Part shown: positions 7,477-16,823 of the stretch, piece by piece
How positions within the stretch are numbered: position 1 is the stretch's first letter
How the letters are laid out: the number at the start of each line of letters is the position of its first letter
Origin: an uncultured Desulfovibrio sp.
Lineage (GTDB): Bacteria; Desulfobacterota; Desulfovibrionia; Desulfovibrionales; Desulfovibrionaceae
Direction of reading: 5' to 3'
Length of the DNA: 58,492 bases
NCBI RefSeq assembly: GCF_944324935.1
Contig: NZ_CALUYG010000014.1
Coordinates: 1-58,492 of the forward strand
Position numbers and translations under genes: made by a program
The notes under the pieces: generated by a model
The model's input: the letters and a program-made list of their open reading frames with translations, nothing else
Told to the model about the DNA's origin: nothing
The model's database searches: none

Positions 7477-8382
7477 ATGCCAACGCCGCAACACAACGAA
7501 AACAGGGAAGCCTCGGCCATCGAATCGCTGAGATCGGCGCTGTGGGAAGACAAGAAAGCCGAAAACGAGCTGCACTACGCTGTCGTGCTCGATCCCTTGT
7601 CCTGGCCAGGATTGCATCAGCGGTTGGCAAGTGAAAGCTCCGCATACCGCATATACTCCGGCAGCATCGATCGGGAGCATGCCGCCATCATGCCACGGTG
7701 CGCGCGGCTTGGCCCCGCCTCCGCCCTCACAGACTGGCTTGCGCCCCGTGTAGTCAGCAATGGCGGAGTGTTTTTCGGCTGGGGCACGACATGCGAAAAA
7801 GACCCGATGGCTTCTTTGGCCGTCATGCTCGCACGCGCAAACAGAGTATGGCTCCCTGATGGACGCAGCGCCTGGTTTCGCTGGTATGATCCGATAATCC
7901 TGTGCGATTTTTTGCCTATAGCGGACGAGGACCAGCAAGCTTTTTTCTTTGGCGACTGGATAGACGACATCCGCATTTTCCATCCCCTCAAGAAGGAATG
8001 GATGCGCTTCCCCAGAAAGCAAAAACGGCGGACGACCCGGCCGCTGTGCATTGACGCGGAGCAGTTGGAACGCATGGGCGAAAAAAGTTTTGAGCGCTTT
8101 ATCCGCCGACTGACGGAGATGCTGCGACCGGAGCAGCCGCGATTGACGCCCGGGATGCTGGAAGATCGCGTACGGCATTCGGTGGCGCTGGCCGAAGATC
8201 ACGGCATATCCAGCGAAAACGACCTGATCGCATTCGTCCGCCTGGACGTGAAATCCGGCTGGGCCTTGCGCGGCGACAGGGAGGCTCTGGCCCTGTTGCA
8301 TGTCCCCAATGCCTGCATGATGGAAAAAATGGAAAAGCTTGAATCATTTATCAATAAACAGTACAAGAGGAAATGCCCATGA
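7477..8382 (+). CDS. DUF4123 T6SS effector adaptor/chaperone (Tap/Tec, VasW-like)
   Basis: 301 residues. DUF4123 proteins load a specific effector onto its cognate VgrG. Family traits seen are an N-terminal YAVVLDPLSWPGL segment, the DWLAPRV region, and the WFRWYDPIILCDFLPIADEDQQAFFFGDW block typical of the family (W-R-W/YDP). The C-terminal ~100 residues hold the helical arm (MLEDRVRHSVALAEDHGI). The start at 7477 follows GGGAG one base after the vgrG stop, and the gene overlaps the next by ATGA. The order VgrG, DUF4123, VasX-like toxin copies the VgrG2-VasW-VasX arrangement of Vibrio cholerae, implying that this protein is the chaperone of the next gene's product. Confidence 0.85.
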   Translation: MPTPQHNENREASAIESLRSALWEDKKAENELHYAVVLDPLSWPGLHQRLASESSAYRIYSGSIDREHAAIMPRCARLGPASALTDWLAPRVVSNGGVFFGWGTTCEKDPMASLAVMLARANRVWLPDGRSAWFRWYDPIILCDFLPIADEDQQAFFFGDWIDDIRIFHPLKKEWMRFPRKQKRRTTRPLCIDAEQLERMGEKSFERFIRRLTEMLRPEQPRLTPGMLEDRVRHSVALAEDHGISSENDLIAFVRLDVKSGWALRGDREALALLHVPNACMMEKMEKLESFINKQYKRKCP

Positions 8383-11114
8383 GCAGGGCGCGCTTTGCCG
8401 TACAGGATTGCGAGTACCACCACCTTTATATCGTCAGATATGCGCTGACCCATGAAAAAAACAAGACCTTTGCATCCTATCCCCTTCTCGGAAAAAGAGG
8501 AGGCATCATAAAGGACACCGTACCCAACTGTCCGTGGGATTTTCACTATACGCTCCGCGCGCTGCGCAAGGGATTCATCTATGTCTATAATGACGGCGTA
8601 TGGGGCGAGTTTACTGTGGCCGAGATGGAGGCCGTCCGCCAAACGCCCTTCCGCATCAAGGTCAATCCGGATTGGCGGCAACTCCACATCGCCTACTCGG
8701 AACTGAGCTGGAGCGAGGACTACCGGGCCTACCTGCTGTCCCATCCTGAAATAATGGCTCAGCGCATGCAGCTTGTCAAATTGCAGGGCGATCCGAAAGG
8801 CAATGAGCATTCCGCCAATGTGGATGATTACTCCGCCCTTGTGGAAGAATATCGGGAAAGACCAGGCTGCCTGAAGTCGCTGAGCGCTTTTTTGCCCCGC
8901 CTCTTCCAGCCGCTGGATCTGTCATACAGTGGCGACAAGAGTCGTTATCCAGATGAGGTGGGCCGGCGCTGGCGGTGCAGCGCCATTCCCTTCGGCACAT
9001 TCGACAAACGGCATCCGCTTGAGGTCATCCCGCAAGAGATGCGCTATGACAGGACACTCCCGGAAGTTGGCAAGAAGCCCTACCAGCAAGACTCGCTCCT
9101 GAAACCGGCTGCATGGACATTGCCGCCCGCGCAAAAAAAATCCCCGCCGATCCACCCCTTCATTATTGCCGTCGAGGACCCGCTGGGAGAAGCGCGAGAC
9201 CTGAACATGGTCTATCAGTACAGCCTCGAAGATATTGAAACATATATGGACTATTACTATTATGCACTCTTGCTGGCAAACTTTTTTGAAGAGCTGCATA
9301 TTAGTGAAGAAAAAAATAAATTTTCTTCAGATTTTTATAACAACAGGGGGATGGATGAGCGTACACGGAGGCCGCCCCGCGAGATGTTGAGATCCGGCAC
9401 GCCGCATCAGCGGATTCATTTTTTGCCGGAGAATAGGCTGGATAAGTATGTGCCGGGGCATCCCTGGTTTGCGTTCCTGAAAAAATATGAGCGGGAAACC
9501 AGGGAAATGTATGCGGCAATGGCGGCGTATGTAAAACCCTGGACCAAATGGCTCACTGAGGAGGGAGCAGCCACCGTCAGGGCGCTGCGGCCGGACTTTT
9601 CCCTCGATCCGCCCCGGGAAGACGCTGACTTCAAAGAACCCTGCGAAGGGATCATGGCCGCCATGCTGCACGGCATGGGGGATATCCCGGAATCGGCTTC
9701 CGACTTGGAAAAACTATTTACAAACTTTGGCTGGAATAAATTTTTTCAGCCCTGCCTGCTCACAACGCATGGCGCGACGCAGGACACGGCAGTGCTTCTT
9801 GAGGTGCTGGCCAAGGCGGCGGCCGCCCTCATCGCGCAGGACAAGGGCAATGACATCGCTGACTACAAGACGAAGATCCACAACAGGATAGCGGAAAAAC
9901 TGCCCCGCCTCAGCCCCATCCGCAAGGTCGACCAATTGGAGGACGCGCCCCTCTCCTCCATGAAAGCCGAGGAGATCATCCCCTATATCTCTGAATACAC
10001 AGTCCCCCAACAGCCTTGGCAGACATACAAGCTCGACGACTTTGAAGTGTACCTGAGCCTGGACAAGTACGCGGAATATTTTTCCGGCGCCTGCGACGTA
10101 TCAAAGGACATTCTTGTCCCCGTCAGGGAGGGGATGACCATCACTGAACGGCGCATACGGATCATCATGAACAGCGTGGTGGTTCTGTTCTTTGTTTGTA
10201 AATCCACAAAGTTGAGCATAGAGCTGGCGGAAAAGGAAGAAAAGAACCCTCTGAAAAAAGTAAAAAAAATCGCGGAGACCTCCAACGCCATCGCGGGACT
10301 TTGCGTTGCGGCCGTCGCGTACGGAAATCTCCCCAGGCTGACCATTGCCACGAAGTGTTTCGCTTTTGTTTGTACAGTACTCGAGGGCGTACTGAATATT
10401 ACTGATAGCTTATGGGAGAAAAAATATGCGTTAGCCCCCATTGATGCTGCCAGTCTTGCCATTTCTGCCGTGGCAACCATGCCAAAGCTACCTCTTCCAC
10501 CTCACGTCGCACTTATTTTATACATGATTTCAACTTTTCTTTCCATAGTTAAAGAAATTTATGGACAGGAAGAGGCTCTAAGAAAATATCTCTGCGAATC
10601 TTTCTGGAAAAAAGGCATGCCGACGCCATTTTCCTATGACAGACTCTTCAGGATGAGAAACGATAACTCCATGAGCATTGCCCTGCCGACAGATAAAGAT
10701 ATACAATTCTTTATTGAGAAAATGAACAAGCCGGTCGCTGTCAGGGGAAAATCCATCGTGATGTATGGATATACCAAACCAGTGAAAATAGTATTTACTA
10801 TTGATTGCTTTCCTCTGCTCATCAAGAGTGACAGCATCAAAATAAAAATCGAAGAAAGCCTGGGCGATCCGAAAAATTATTGTCAGTTCTCCGCCCTGAC
10901 TTCAAGGTCGGCAACCTGCACAACAAATAAGGAAGAGGGAACCATACAATTCACCATTTACATACAAGCGGACAATCTTTCAAGGGAATTGAAGGAGAAA
11001 TATGGTTCAGATAAAGCGCATGCCCTTTATACACGCCTGAGCGTCGAGTATCAGGACATAGTCGACTCATCCGTCAAAACGATCCGCGCGGAGATGCTCA
11101 ATAACGTCCACTAA
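8379..11114 (+). CDS. VasX-like T6SS effector, probable pore former
   Basis: 911 residues from the ATG at 8379, which overlaps the upstream TGA as ATGA and has AGAGG 8 nt before it; an ATG two codons earlier is too close to that site. Residues ~5-100 fit the VasX N-terminal region (HLYIVRYAL, YTLRALRKGFIYVYND), which binds the adaptor and spike. The middle is long and mixed. Around residues 590-735 lie several hydrophobic helices (RIIMNSVVVLFFVC, IAGLCVAAVAYG, CFAFVCTVLEGVLNI, HVALILYMISTFLSIV), as expected for a colicin-like membrane-disrupting toxin. The last ~180 residues are charged and partly AT-rich. Pore formation is inferred from the family and helices, not shown. Immunity candidates are the lipoproteins downstream. 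Confidence 0.75.
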   Translation: MSRARFAVQDCEYHHLYIVRYALTHEKNKTFASYPLLGKRGGIIKDTVPNCPWDFHYTLRALRKGFIYVYNDGVWGEFTVAEMEAVRQTPFRIKVNPDWRQLHIAYSELSWSEDYRAYLLSHPEIMAQRMQLVKLQGDPKGNEHSANVDDYSALVEEYRERPGCLKSLSAFLPRLFQPLDLSYSGDKSRYPDEVGRRWRCSAIPFGTFDKRHPLEVIPQEMRYDRTLPEVGKKPYQQDSLLKPAAWTLPPAQKKSPPIHPFIIAVEDPLGEARDLNMVYQYSLEDIETYMDYYYYALLLANFFEELHISEEKNKFSSDFYNNRGMDERTRRPPREMLRSGTPHQRIHFLPENRLDKYVPGHPWFAFLKKYERETREMYAAMAAYVKPWTKWLTEEGAATVRALRPDFSLDPPREDADFKEPCEGIMAAMLHGMGDIPESASDLEKLFTNFGWNKFFQPCLLTTHGATQDTAVLLEVLAKAAAALIAQDKGNDIADYKTKIHNRIAEKLPRLSPIRKVDQLEDAPLSSMKAEEIIPYISEYTVPQQPWQTYKLDDFEVYLSLDKYAEYFSGACDVSKDILVPVREGMTITERRIRIIMNSVVVLFFVCKSTKLSIELAEKEEKNPLKKVKKIAETSNAIAGLCVAAVAYGNLPRLTIATKCFAFVCTVLEGVLNITDSLWEKKYALAPIDAASLAISAVATMPKLPLPPHVALILYMISTFLSIVKEIYGQEEALRKYLCESFWKKGMPTPFSYDRLFRMRNDNSMSIALPTDKDIQFFIEKMNKPVAVRGKSIVMYGYTKPVKIVFTIDCFPLLIKSDSIKIKIEESLGDPKNYCQFSALTSRSATCTTNKEEGTIQFTIYIQADNLSRELKEKYGSDKAHALYTRLSVEYQDIVDSSVKTIRAEMLNNVH

Positions 11115-11161
11115 ACCATCGTCATCCTTGCAAACGTACACCTTTTGCCAAGTGAGGTCCC

Positions 11162-12886
11162 ATGCCCGTCCATCCCCTTTCCTCCCCTTCGCGACAGGCC
11201 ATGCGCCTGTGGCTGCCGCTCCTGCTGCTCTGCCTTGCGCTGACCGGCTGCGAAATCGAAGAAGACATCTCCGAGATCATGCGCGACCAAAAGGCCAGAC
11301 TGGCGACGATCACCTATGCCAACGGCGCCACCCGGCTTATCGCCGTGGACGATGCGCTTGAAGGCAAATTGAAGAAAAAGGATCCCTACAGGCTCTATCC
11401 CCCCTTCGCGCTTACCGATCCCTTTGCCGGCCAGATCTACTACGGTGCTACCGTGGATGCCTTCCCGGCCAGCCCCTGGTGGTATGCCCTGTATCGCATC
11501 GTCAACAGGCCGGACGAATGCGATGACGACTTCTTCACCTCCGTCTTTGCCGCCGAAGATCCCCCCATCCGCTGGGAGGCCGAACCCATCCCCTTCTTCC
11601 CGGCCGGCCGCCGGCCCACGGAAGAAGAGATCCAGGCGGAACGAGAGCGTATGCGCGCCTACTGGAAAGCCCAGAGCGTCAAACTCTGGGGCTCGGAGAG
11701 CGTCCCCCTGCTCCGCAAGGCGTTTAAGGGATACTTTACCACCTTTTGCGACTTCAACACCACCATCCTGCTTGATACCGGCTGGAAAGAGTCGGAAGAA
11801 CTGCTCGCCCGCGCCGCAAAACTGGGGGGGGCCGATGCCGCCTACCTGCACATACAGGCCATCCTGTGCCATGTAGCCGCCGCATGGAACCCATGGGGAA
11901 AGACTAAATATAAGGAATATTCCCGCAAATTCAAGGGCGGCCTGCTGGGCCGTCTGGAGGAGGTCGCCCAAAGCGGCTCGCCGGAGGCAACGCTCCATCT
12001 GGCCAGATGCTTCTATTTCGGGAATATCCGCGGTAACGACGAAAGTCCCAGCAACAAGATGGCCTACCTTCCCCGGGATCTGGCCAGATCCGCCCAGCTT
12101 GCCGAACGCAGCCTGCAAATGGGCTGCATCGACAGCCTGCCTTTTCTGAACACCATCTATGCCGATCCCGAAGCGCCCTGCTTCGACCTGCGCAAGGCCC
12201 ATGCCGCCTTCATCGCTCATGAGGGCCTCAAGCAGCATTACCGCATCTCCCAGCATTATTTTCGTGATGAGAAGGAATCCGAATGGAGGATGGATGATCC
12301 CTTCGATGCTCGTTCCGTCCCCGTAAAGCCCGGCATCCTGCGCGGCTATGCGGACAAACTCAGCCCCGAGGAGGTCAGATCCGCCGAGGAAGAGGGACAG
12401 GCCCTCATCAAGACCCATCTCCCCGCCCTTGAGGCCAAAAAAAAGGACAAGCTGAAGCGCTATGCCCGCTGGCGCGTCGCCCTCATGCGGGACATCGATA
12501 AGGACATGTCCTGGCTGCGCTTCCTCCTCCTGCCCAAAAACATGACCGAGGATCTCCGGGATCGCATGTACGTCTGGGCCGTGGAAAAGGGCCTTGCCGA
12601 AAAGACCGGCCCCCGAAAGGAGGACATCAGGCTCAAGCGCGCTTTGACCTGGGACGATTATGTGGCCATGGATCAGGAATACCGCATGCAAAAGTGGAAC
12701 GACATCTCCTTCCTTTTCCGTTGGCGCTACCCCAAGCCCGGGGAAGTAAAGCCCAACTTTGTCTTGTGGGCCAACTGGACCCCGCAGATGGAACAGGATT
12801 TCCGCGACCTTATCCGCGAGGCCGAGCAAGAACTGGCGGCGGAGTCCGCCCCCGCTGACCGGCCCTCCGACAAGGCGTCACAATAA
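11162..12886 (+). CDS. Sel1-like lipoprotein, first of a tandem pair; candidate immunity/accessory
   Basis: 574 residues. A type II signal peptide (LWLPLLLLCLALTGC) gives lipid attachment at Cys30 with Glu at +2. Residues ~250-380 hold helical repeats reminiscent of Sel1/TPR (EELLARAAKLGGADAAYL, SPEATLHLARCFYFGN, LARSAQLAERSLQMGC). Repeat-rich lipoproteins often follow DUF4123/toxin genes, so an immunity role in the periplasm is plausible, although a pore former would more usually meet an inner-membrane immunity protein. An eight-G run lies at 11824-11831. The gene is almost identical to the next; differences cluster in the lipobox region, around residues 375-390 and near the end. No specific family is assigned. 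Confidence 0.65.
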   Translation: MPVHPLSSPSRQAMRLWLPLLLLCLALTGCEIEEDISEIMRDQKARLATITYANGATRLIAVDDALEGKLKKKDPYRLYPPFALTDPFAGQIYYGATVDAFPASPWWYALYRIVNRPDECDDDFFTSVFAAEDPPIRWEAEPIPFFPAGRRPTEEEIQAERERMRAYWKAQSVKLWGSESVPLLRKAFKGYFTTFCDFNTTILLDTGWKESEELLARAAKLGGADAAYLHIQAILCHVAAAWNPWGKTKYKEYSRKFKGGLLGRLEEVAQSGSPEATLHLARCFYFGNIRGNDESPSNKMAYLPRDLARSAQLAERSLQMGCIDSLPFLNTIYADPEAPCFDLRKAHAAFIAHEGLKQHYRISQHYFRDEKESEWRMDDPFDARSVPVKPGILRGYADKLSPEEVRSAEEEGQALIKTHLPALEAKKKDKLKRYARWRVALMRDIDKDMSWLRFLLLPKNMTEDLRDRMYVWAVEKGLAEKTGPRKEDIRLKRALTWDDYVAMDQEYRMQKWNDISFLFRWRYPKPGEVKPNFVLWANWTPQMEQDFRDLIREAEQELAAESAPADRPSDKASQ

Positions 12887-12907
12887 GCTCTTTCCATGAG
12901 GTCCCCC

Positions 12908-14605
12908 ATGCCCGTCCATCCCCTTTCCTCCCCTTCGCGGCAGGCCATGCGCCAGTGGCTGCCGCTCCTGCTGCTCTGCCTTGCGCTGACCGGCTGCAAA
13001 ACCGAAGCGGAAGACATCTCCGAGATCATGCGCGACCAAAACGCCAGGCTGGCGACGATCACCTATGCCAACGGCGCCACCCGGCTTGTCGCCGTGGACG
13101 ATGCGCTTGAAGGCAAATTGAAGAAAAGGGATCCCTACAGGCTCTATCCCCCCTTCGCGCTTACCGATCCCTTTGTCGGCCAGATCTACTACGGTGCTAC
13201 CGTGGATGCCTTCCCGGCCAGCCCCTGGTGGTATGCCCTGTATCGCATCGTCAACAGGCCGGACGAATGCGATGACGACTTCTTCACCTCCGTCTTTGCC
13301 GCCGAAGATCCCCCCATCCGCTGGGAGGCCGAACCCATCCCCTTCTTCCCGGCCGGCCGCCGGCCCACGGAAGAAGAGATCCAGGCGGAACGAGAGCGTA
13401 TGCGCGCCTACTGGAAAGCCCAGAGCGTCAAACTCTGGGGCTCGGAGAGCGTCCCCCTGCTCCGCAAGGCGTTTAAGGGATACTTTACCACCTTTTGCGA
13501 CTTCAACACCACCATCCTGCTTGATACCGGCTGGAAAGAGTCGGAAGAACTGCTCGCCCGCGCCGCAAAACTGGGGGGGGCCGATGCCGCCTACCTGCAC
13601 ATACAGGCCATCCTGTGCCATGTAGCCGCCGCATGGAACCCATGGGGAAAGACTAAATATAAGGAATATTCCCGCAAATTCAAGGGCGGCCTGCTGGGCC
13701 GTCTGGAGGAGGTCGCCCAAAGCGGCTCGCCGGAGGCAACGCTCCATCTGGCCAGATGCTTCTATTTCGGGAATATCCGCGGTAACGACGAAAGTCCCAG
13801 CAACAAGATGGCCTACCTTCCCCGGGATCTGGCCAGATCCGCCCAGCTTGCCGAACGCAGCCTGCAAATGGGCTGCATCGACAGCCTGCCTTTTCTGAAC
13901 ACCATCTATGCCGATCCCGAAGCGCCCTGCTTCGACCTGCGCAAGGCCCATGCCGCCTTCATCGCCCATGAGGGCCTCAAGCAGCATTACCGCATCTCCG
14001 CGCACTACTTTCGCGATGAGCAGAAGTCCGAACTGCGTACTCCCTATGAAGGTTCCACCCCCGTAAAGCCCGTCATCCTGCGCGGCTATGCGGACAAACT
14101 CAGCCCCGAGGAGGTCAGGTCCGCCGAGGAAGAGGGACAGGCCCTCATCAAGACCCATCTTCCCGCCCTTGAGGCCAAAAAACGCGACAAGCTGAAGCGC
14201 TATGCCCGCTGGCGCGTCGCCCTCATGCGGGACATCGATAAGGACATGTCCTGGCTGCGCTTCCTCCTCCTGCCCAAAAACATGACCGAGGATCTCCGGG
14301 ACCGCATGTACGTCTGGGCCGTGGAAAAGGGCCTTGCCGAAAAGACCGGCCCACGAAAGGAAGACATCAGGCTCAAGCGCGCCCTGACCTGGGACGATTA
14401 TGCGGCCATGGATCAGGAATACCGCATGCAAAAGTGGAACGACATTTCCTTCCTTTTACGCTGGCGCTACCCCAAACCCGGGGAAGTAAAGCCCAACTTC
14501 GTCCTGTGGGCCAACTGGACCCCGCGGATGGAACAGGATTTCCGCGATCTTATCCGCGAGGCCGAGCAAGAGCTGGCGGCGGAGTCCGCCCCCGCTCAGC
14601 GCTGA
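12908..14605 (+). CDS. Sel1-like lipoprotein, second copy of the tandem pair
   Basis: 565 residues from the ATG that matches the first copy's start; an in-frame ATG four codons earlier is less likely. The signal peptide is LWLPLL-like with lipobox LTGC, but +2 is Lys and an extra residue follows. From about 13140 to 13970 the two genes are identical or nearly so, including silent positions, which points to recent duplication or gene conversion. A divergent patch (SAHYFRDEQKSELRTPYEG against SQHYFRDEKESEWRMDD) near residue 375 may mark specificity. An eight-G tract occurs at 13573-13580. The C-terminus ends AESAPAQR where the first copy continues with DRPSDKASQ. Confidence 0.65.
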   Translation: MPVHPLSSPSRQAMRQWLPLLLLCLALTGCKTEAEDISEIMRDQNARLATITYANGATRLVAVDDALEGKLKKRDPYRLYPPFALTDPFVGQIYYGATVDAFPASPWWYALYRIVNRPDECDDDFFTSVFAAEDPPIRWEAEPIPFFPAGRRPTEEEIQAERERMRAYWKAQSVKLWGSESVPLLRKAFKGYFTTFCDFNTTILLDTGWKESEELLARAAKLGGADAAYLHIQAILCHVAAAWNPWGKTKYKEYSRKFKGGLLGRLEEVAQSGSPEATLHLARCFYFGNIRGNDESPSNKMAYLPRDLARSAQLAERSLQMGCIDSLPFLNTIYADPEAPCFDLRKAHAAFIAHEGLKQHYRISAHYFRDEQKSELRTPYEGSTPVKPVILRGYADKLSPEEVRSAEEEGQALIKTHLPALEAKKRDKLKRYARWRVALMRDIDKDMSWLRFLLLPKNMTEDLRDRMYVWAVEKGLAEKTGPRKEDIRLKRALTWDDYAAMDQEYRMQKWNDISFLLRWRYPKPGEVKPNFVLWANWTPRMEQDFRDLIREAEQELAAESAPAQR

Positions 14606-14641
14606 GCGGCCACCGGCTCTCTCCTCCCTCAAGATGGCGAC

Positions 14642-14679
14642 AAAAAGCGGCTTCAGGCGACCCTGAGGCCACTTTTTTT
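14642..14679 (+). terminator. Rho-independent terminator of the vgrG effector operon
   Basis: A 15-bp imperfect stem with a CGAC loop (GGCTTCAGG/CCTGAGGCC core), preceded by an A run and followed by seven T. It lies 37 nt after the second lipoprotein stop. The A/T flanks could also serve the opposite strand, but no gene points this way. Confidence 0.8.
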
Positions 14680-14825
14680 GCCGCCATACGCATGCCGGAC
14701 TATTACTCCAGGGCGGATTCGCATTGAAATTGTGTCGAATTTTCATGCTGACGCTGCCCTCATGCTACGGAAAAAGCGTGGTTCTTCCGTGTGTTTGGTT
14801 GCGGGCAGTCGCTCTCGCGGCTACC

Positions 14826-14859
14826 AGAGCAATCCCCATTTTCCATGTGGAATTGCTCT
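14826..14859 (+). repeat. 34-bp inverted repeat with AGAGC ends
   Basis: AGAGCAAT followed by a CCCC-rich loop and closed by GGAATTGCTCT; the arms pair over about 11 bp. Its outer bases match the ends of the 146-bp repeat. The gene-free stretch 14680-15268 otherwise shows only an AT-rich patch near 15050-15150. Confidence 0.45.
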
Positions 14860-15109
14860 ATCAGCGGCAAAGCGGCCTTTCCGCCGCATGGCGACGCTTC
14901 CTGAGTATATCGGGTGGTATGCCGTTGCAGATCGCCTCCCTTCCCCGCGCCTCGTCCGCAAAAAATCCCGCTTCCCGCGGATGCTGTCCTCACACTGCCC
15001 AGTGAAGAGCGGGCAAAAAAACAGGCAGGCCTCCCGGTCCTGCATGTTTTTGTATCATATTATATTTATTCTATGGTTTATTTTTTCCCCTTCTCCTGCC
15101 GCTTCCCTC

Positions 15110-15136
15110 TTGCAAACAAAAGCATCTTGATATAAA
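15110..15136 (+). promoter_or_regulatory. Possible promoter of the T6SS core operon
   Basis: TTGCAA (15110-15115) and TATAAA (15131-15136) are separated by only 15 bp; shifting the second hexamer to TAAATA gives 17. It is the best sigma70-like candidate in the 660-bp gap before tssA. I found no convincing sigma54 site although an activator is encoded in the operon. Confidence 0.3.
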
Positions 15137-15268
15137 TAAAACTATATTTGTGACGGCGCGCCGGCAAGGCCGCATCATCGACGTGACATCCGCGAGGATA
15201 GCCTGAACGACGTTGAGCCGGGCGAAAGCGGAAAGGTCATTGCCGCATCCGCGGTAACAGGAAAATCT

Positions 15269-16807
15269 ATGCGCTGGTTTGAAGGGTGGAAAACAACGTT
15301 GCCTGACGGCACAGCCTGTGGTGGGGAGGACATCCTCTTCGACCCCGCTTTCGAGGCGCTGCAAGCCGAGGTCAACAAGAACGACGGTCTGCAACCGGAC
15401 ATGCGGACCGACTGGGGACTTGTCCTTGAAATGGCGACAAACCTGCTGTCGACCAGGGTCAAGGACCTCTGGGTCTTTTGCTATGGGTGTCGGGCCGTCT
15501 ATGAACAGAGCGGCATTTCCGGCCTTTCGGCAGCTATCGAGATCACCACCCAGTACGTCGCGACCTGCTGGGGCGAGCTGTACCCGGCGGCCACACGTCC
15601 CGCACGCCGGGCCGCGCCCTTTCTCTGGCTGGTGGGCAAGCTTGAAATCCTCATGCCCGCCGGGAGCTTTCCCGTGGAGCGGCAGGAGGCCTACGAGGCA
15701 TTGCGGCAGTCCCTGTCGGCCCTGCAGGAGGAACTGGATGCGCGCATGGGAGAAGCCGCCCCCTCATTTCGTAACATCCTGCGTGCCATCCCGGTCAAAA
15801 AGGAAACGCCGCCCGCCAGGCCCGCCGCTCCTGCCGTGCCCACACAGGCCCCGGCCCCCGTCCTTCCGCCGGAGAACGCCCGCATGGTGGCCAATCTGGA
15901 CGGGGACGGCCGTGTCCCTGATTCCATCTTGCCGCAGCTTTTGCGGGCCACCATCGAGCAGACCCAGCAACTGGGCATGCATTACCTCAGTCAGGATATC
16001 CGGGACTGGCGCGTCTATCTTCTGCACCGGACGGCACTGTGGACGACGGTCGTCCAGCTGCCGCCCGCCAATGGCGAAAAAGTCACCCAGCTGCGGATGG
16101 TTGTGCCGCAGGACAAGGCCCTGGCCTACAGTTCAGCCGTGAGCAGCAAGCAGTATGAAAGCGTGCTCCCCCAGCTGGAGCGCACCATGCGCAAGGCCCC
16201 TTTCTGGTTCGACGGCCACCATCTCGTGGTGCAATGCCTTGACGCGCTGGGGATACATGATGCGCGGGACATCGTCTGTCAGATACTGCGATGCTTCCTG
16301 CAACGGTATCCCGAGCTGCTCGGCTACAAGTTCCATGACGGAACGCCCTTCGCCTCTCCCGCCACGGTCCAGTGGCTGGAGACCCTGCGCAACAGGATAC
16401 CCACCGAAGAAGAGAAGAAGGTTTCCCCGCAGCCCGGCGATGCGGAACAGGCGCTGCGGGAAGACAGGCTGCTCAGTCAGGCCGTGGCTGTCGCGGAAGA
16501 ACAGAATTTCGAGCGTGGTCTTGCCTCGCTCGGGCCCGGGGTCTCCGGCAAAAGCCGGCAGGCGATCCTTCATGGCCTGCTGCTTGCGCGCTACTGCCTG
16601 CGAGCGGGGCGTCCCAGGGCGGGCCGGGAGCTTTTGCAGGAGCTGTATGCCCGGCTGGAAGAGTGGGGGTTGCTGGACTGGGAGCCGGAACTGGGCGCGA
16701 AGATCCTGGCCCTGCTCGTACAGTCCGGCGGAGGCAAGGGGCAAGAGGCCATGCGACGCCGCCTCTATTCCCTGCGGGCTGAAGCCGCCATCAAATTGTT
16801 TGAATGA
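15269..16807 (+). CDS. tssA: TssA (ImpA/VasJ type), T6SS cap/priming protein
   Basis: 512 residues. TssA primes and caps sheath/tube polymerisation at the baseplate. Residues ~15-140 match the ImpA N-terminal domain (CGGEDILFDPAFEALQAEV, WGLVLEMATNLLSTRVKDL, GLSAAIE, CWGELYPA). A Pro/Ala linker follows at ~180-205. The C-terminal half fits the VasJ (VCA0119) form (WRVYLLHRTALWTTV, LERTMRKAPFWFDGHHLV, CQILRCFLQRYPELL). It opens the core operon and is followed by tssB after 16 nt. The start at 15269 has a weak purine-rich upstream run (ACAGGAAAA); no better start exists because the frame is closed by a stop further up. Confidence 0.88.
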   Translation: MRWFEGWKTTLPDGTACGGEDILFDPAFEALQAEVNKNDGLQPDMRTDWGLVLEMATNLLSTRVKDLWVFCYGCRAVYEQSGISGLSAAIEITTQYVATCWGELYPAATRPARRAAPFLWLVGKLEILMPAGSFPVERQEAYEALRQSLSALQEELDARMGEAAPSFRNILRAIPVKKETPPARPAAPAVPTQAPAPVLPPENARMVANLDGDGRVPDSILPQLLRATIEQTQQLGMHYLSQDIRDWRVYLLHRTALWTTVVQLPPANGEKVTQLRMVVPQDKALAYSSAVSSKQYESVLPQLERTMRKAPFWFDGHHLVVQCLDALGIHDARDIVCQILRCFLQRYPELLGYKFHDGTPFASPATVQWLETLRNRIPTEEEKKVSPQPGDAEQALREDRLLSQAVAVAEEQNFERGLASLGPGVSGKSRQAILHGLLLARYCLRAGRPRAGRELLQELYARLEEWGLLDWEPELGAKILALLVQSGGGKGQEAMRRRLYSLRAEAAIKLFE

Positions 16808-16823
16808 ACAAACGGAGGAATCA

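Noticed and set aside
15050-15268. Sigma54 promoter for the core operon
   Set aside because: No TGGCA-N-TTGC element with correct spacing could be found; only a weak sigma70-like pair is present.
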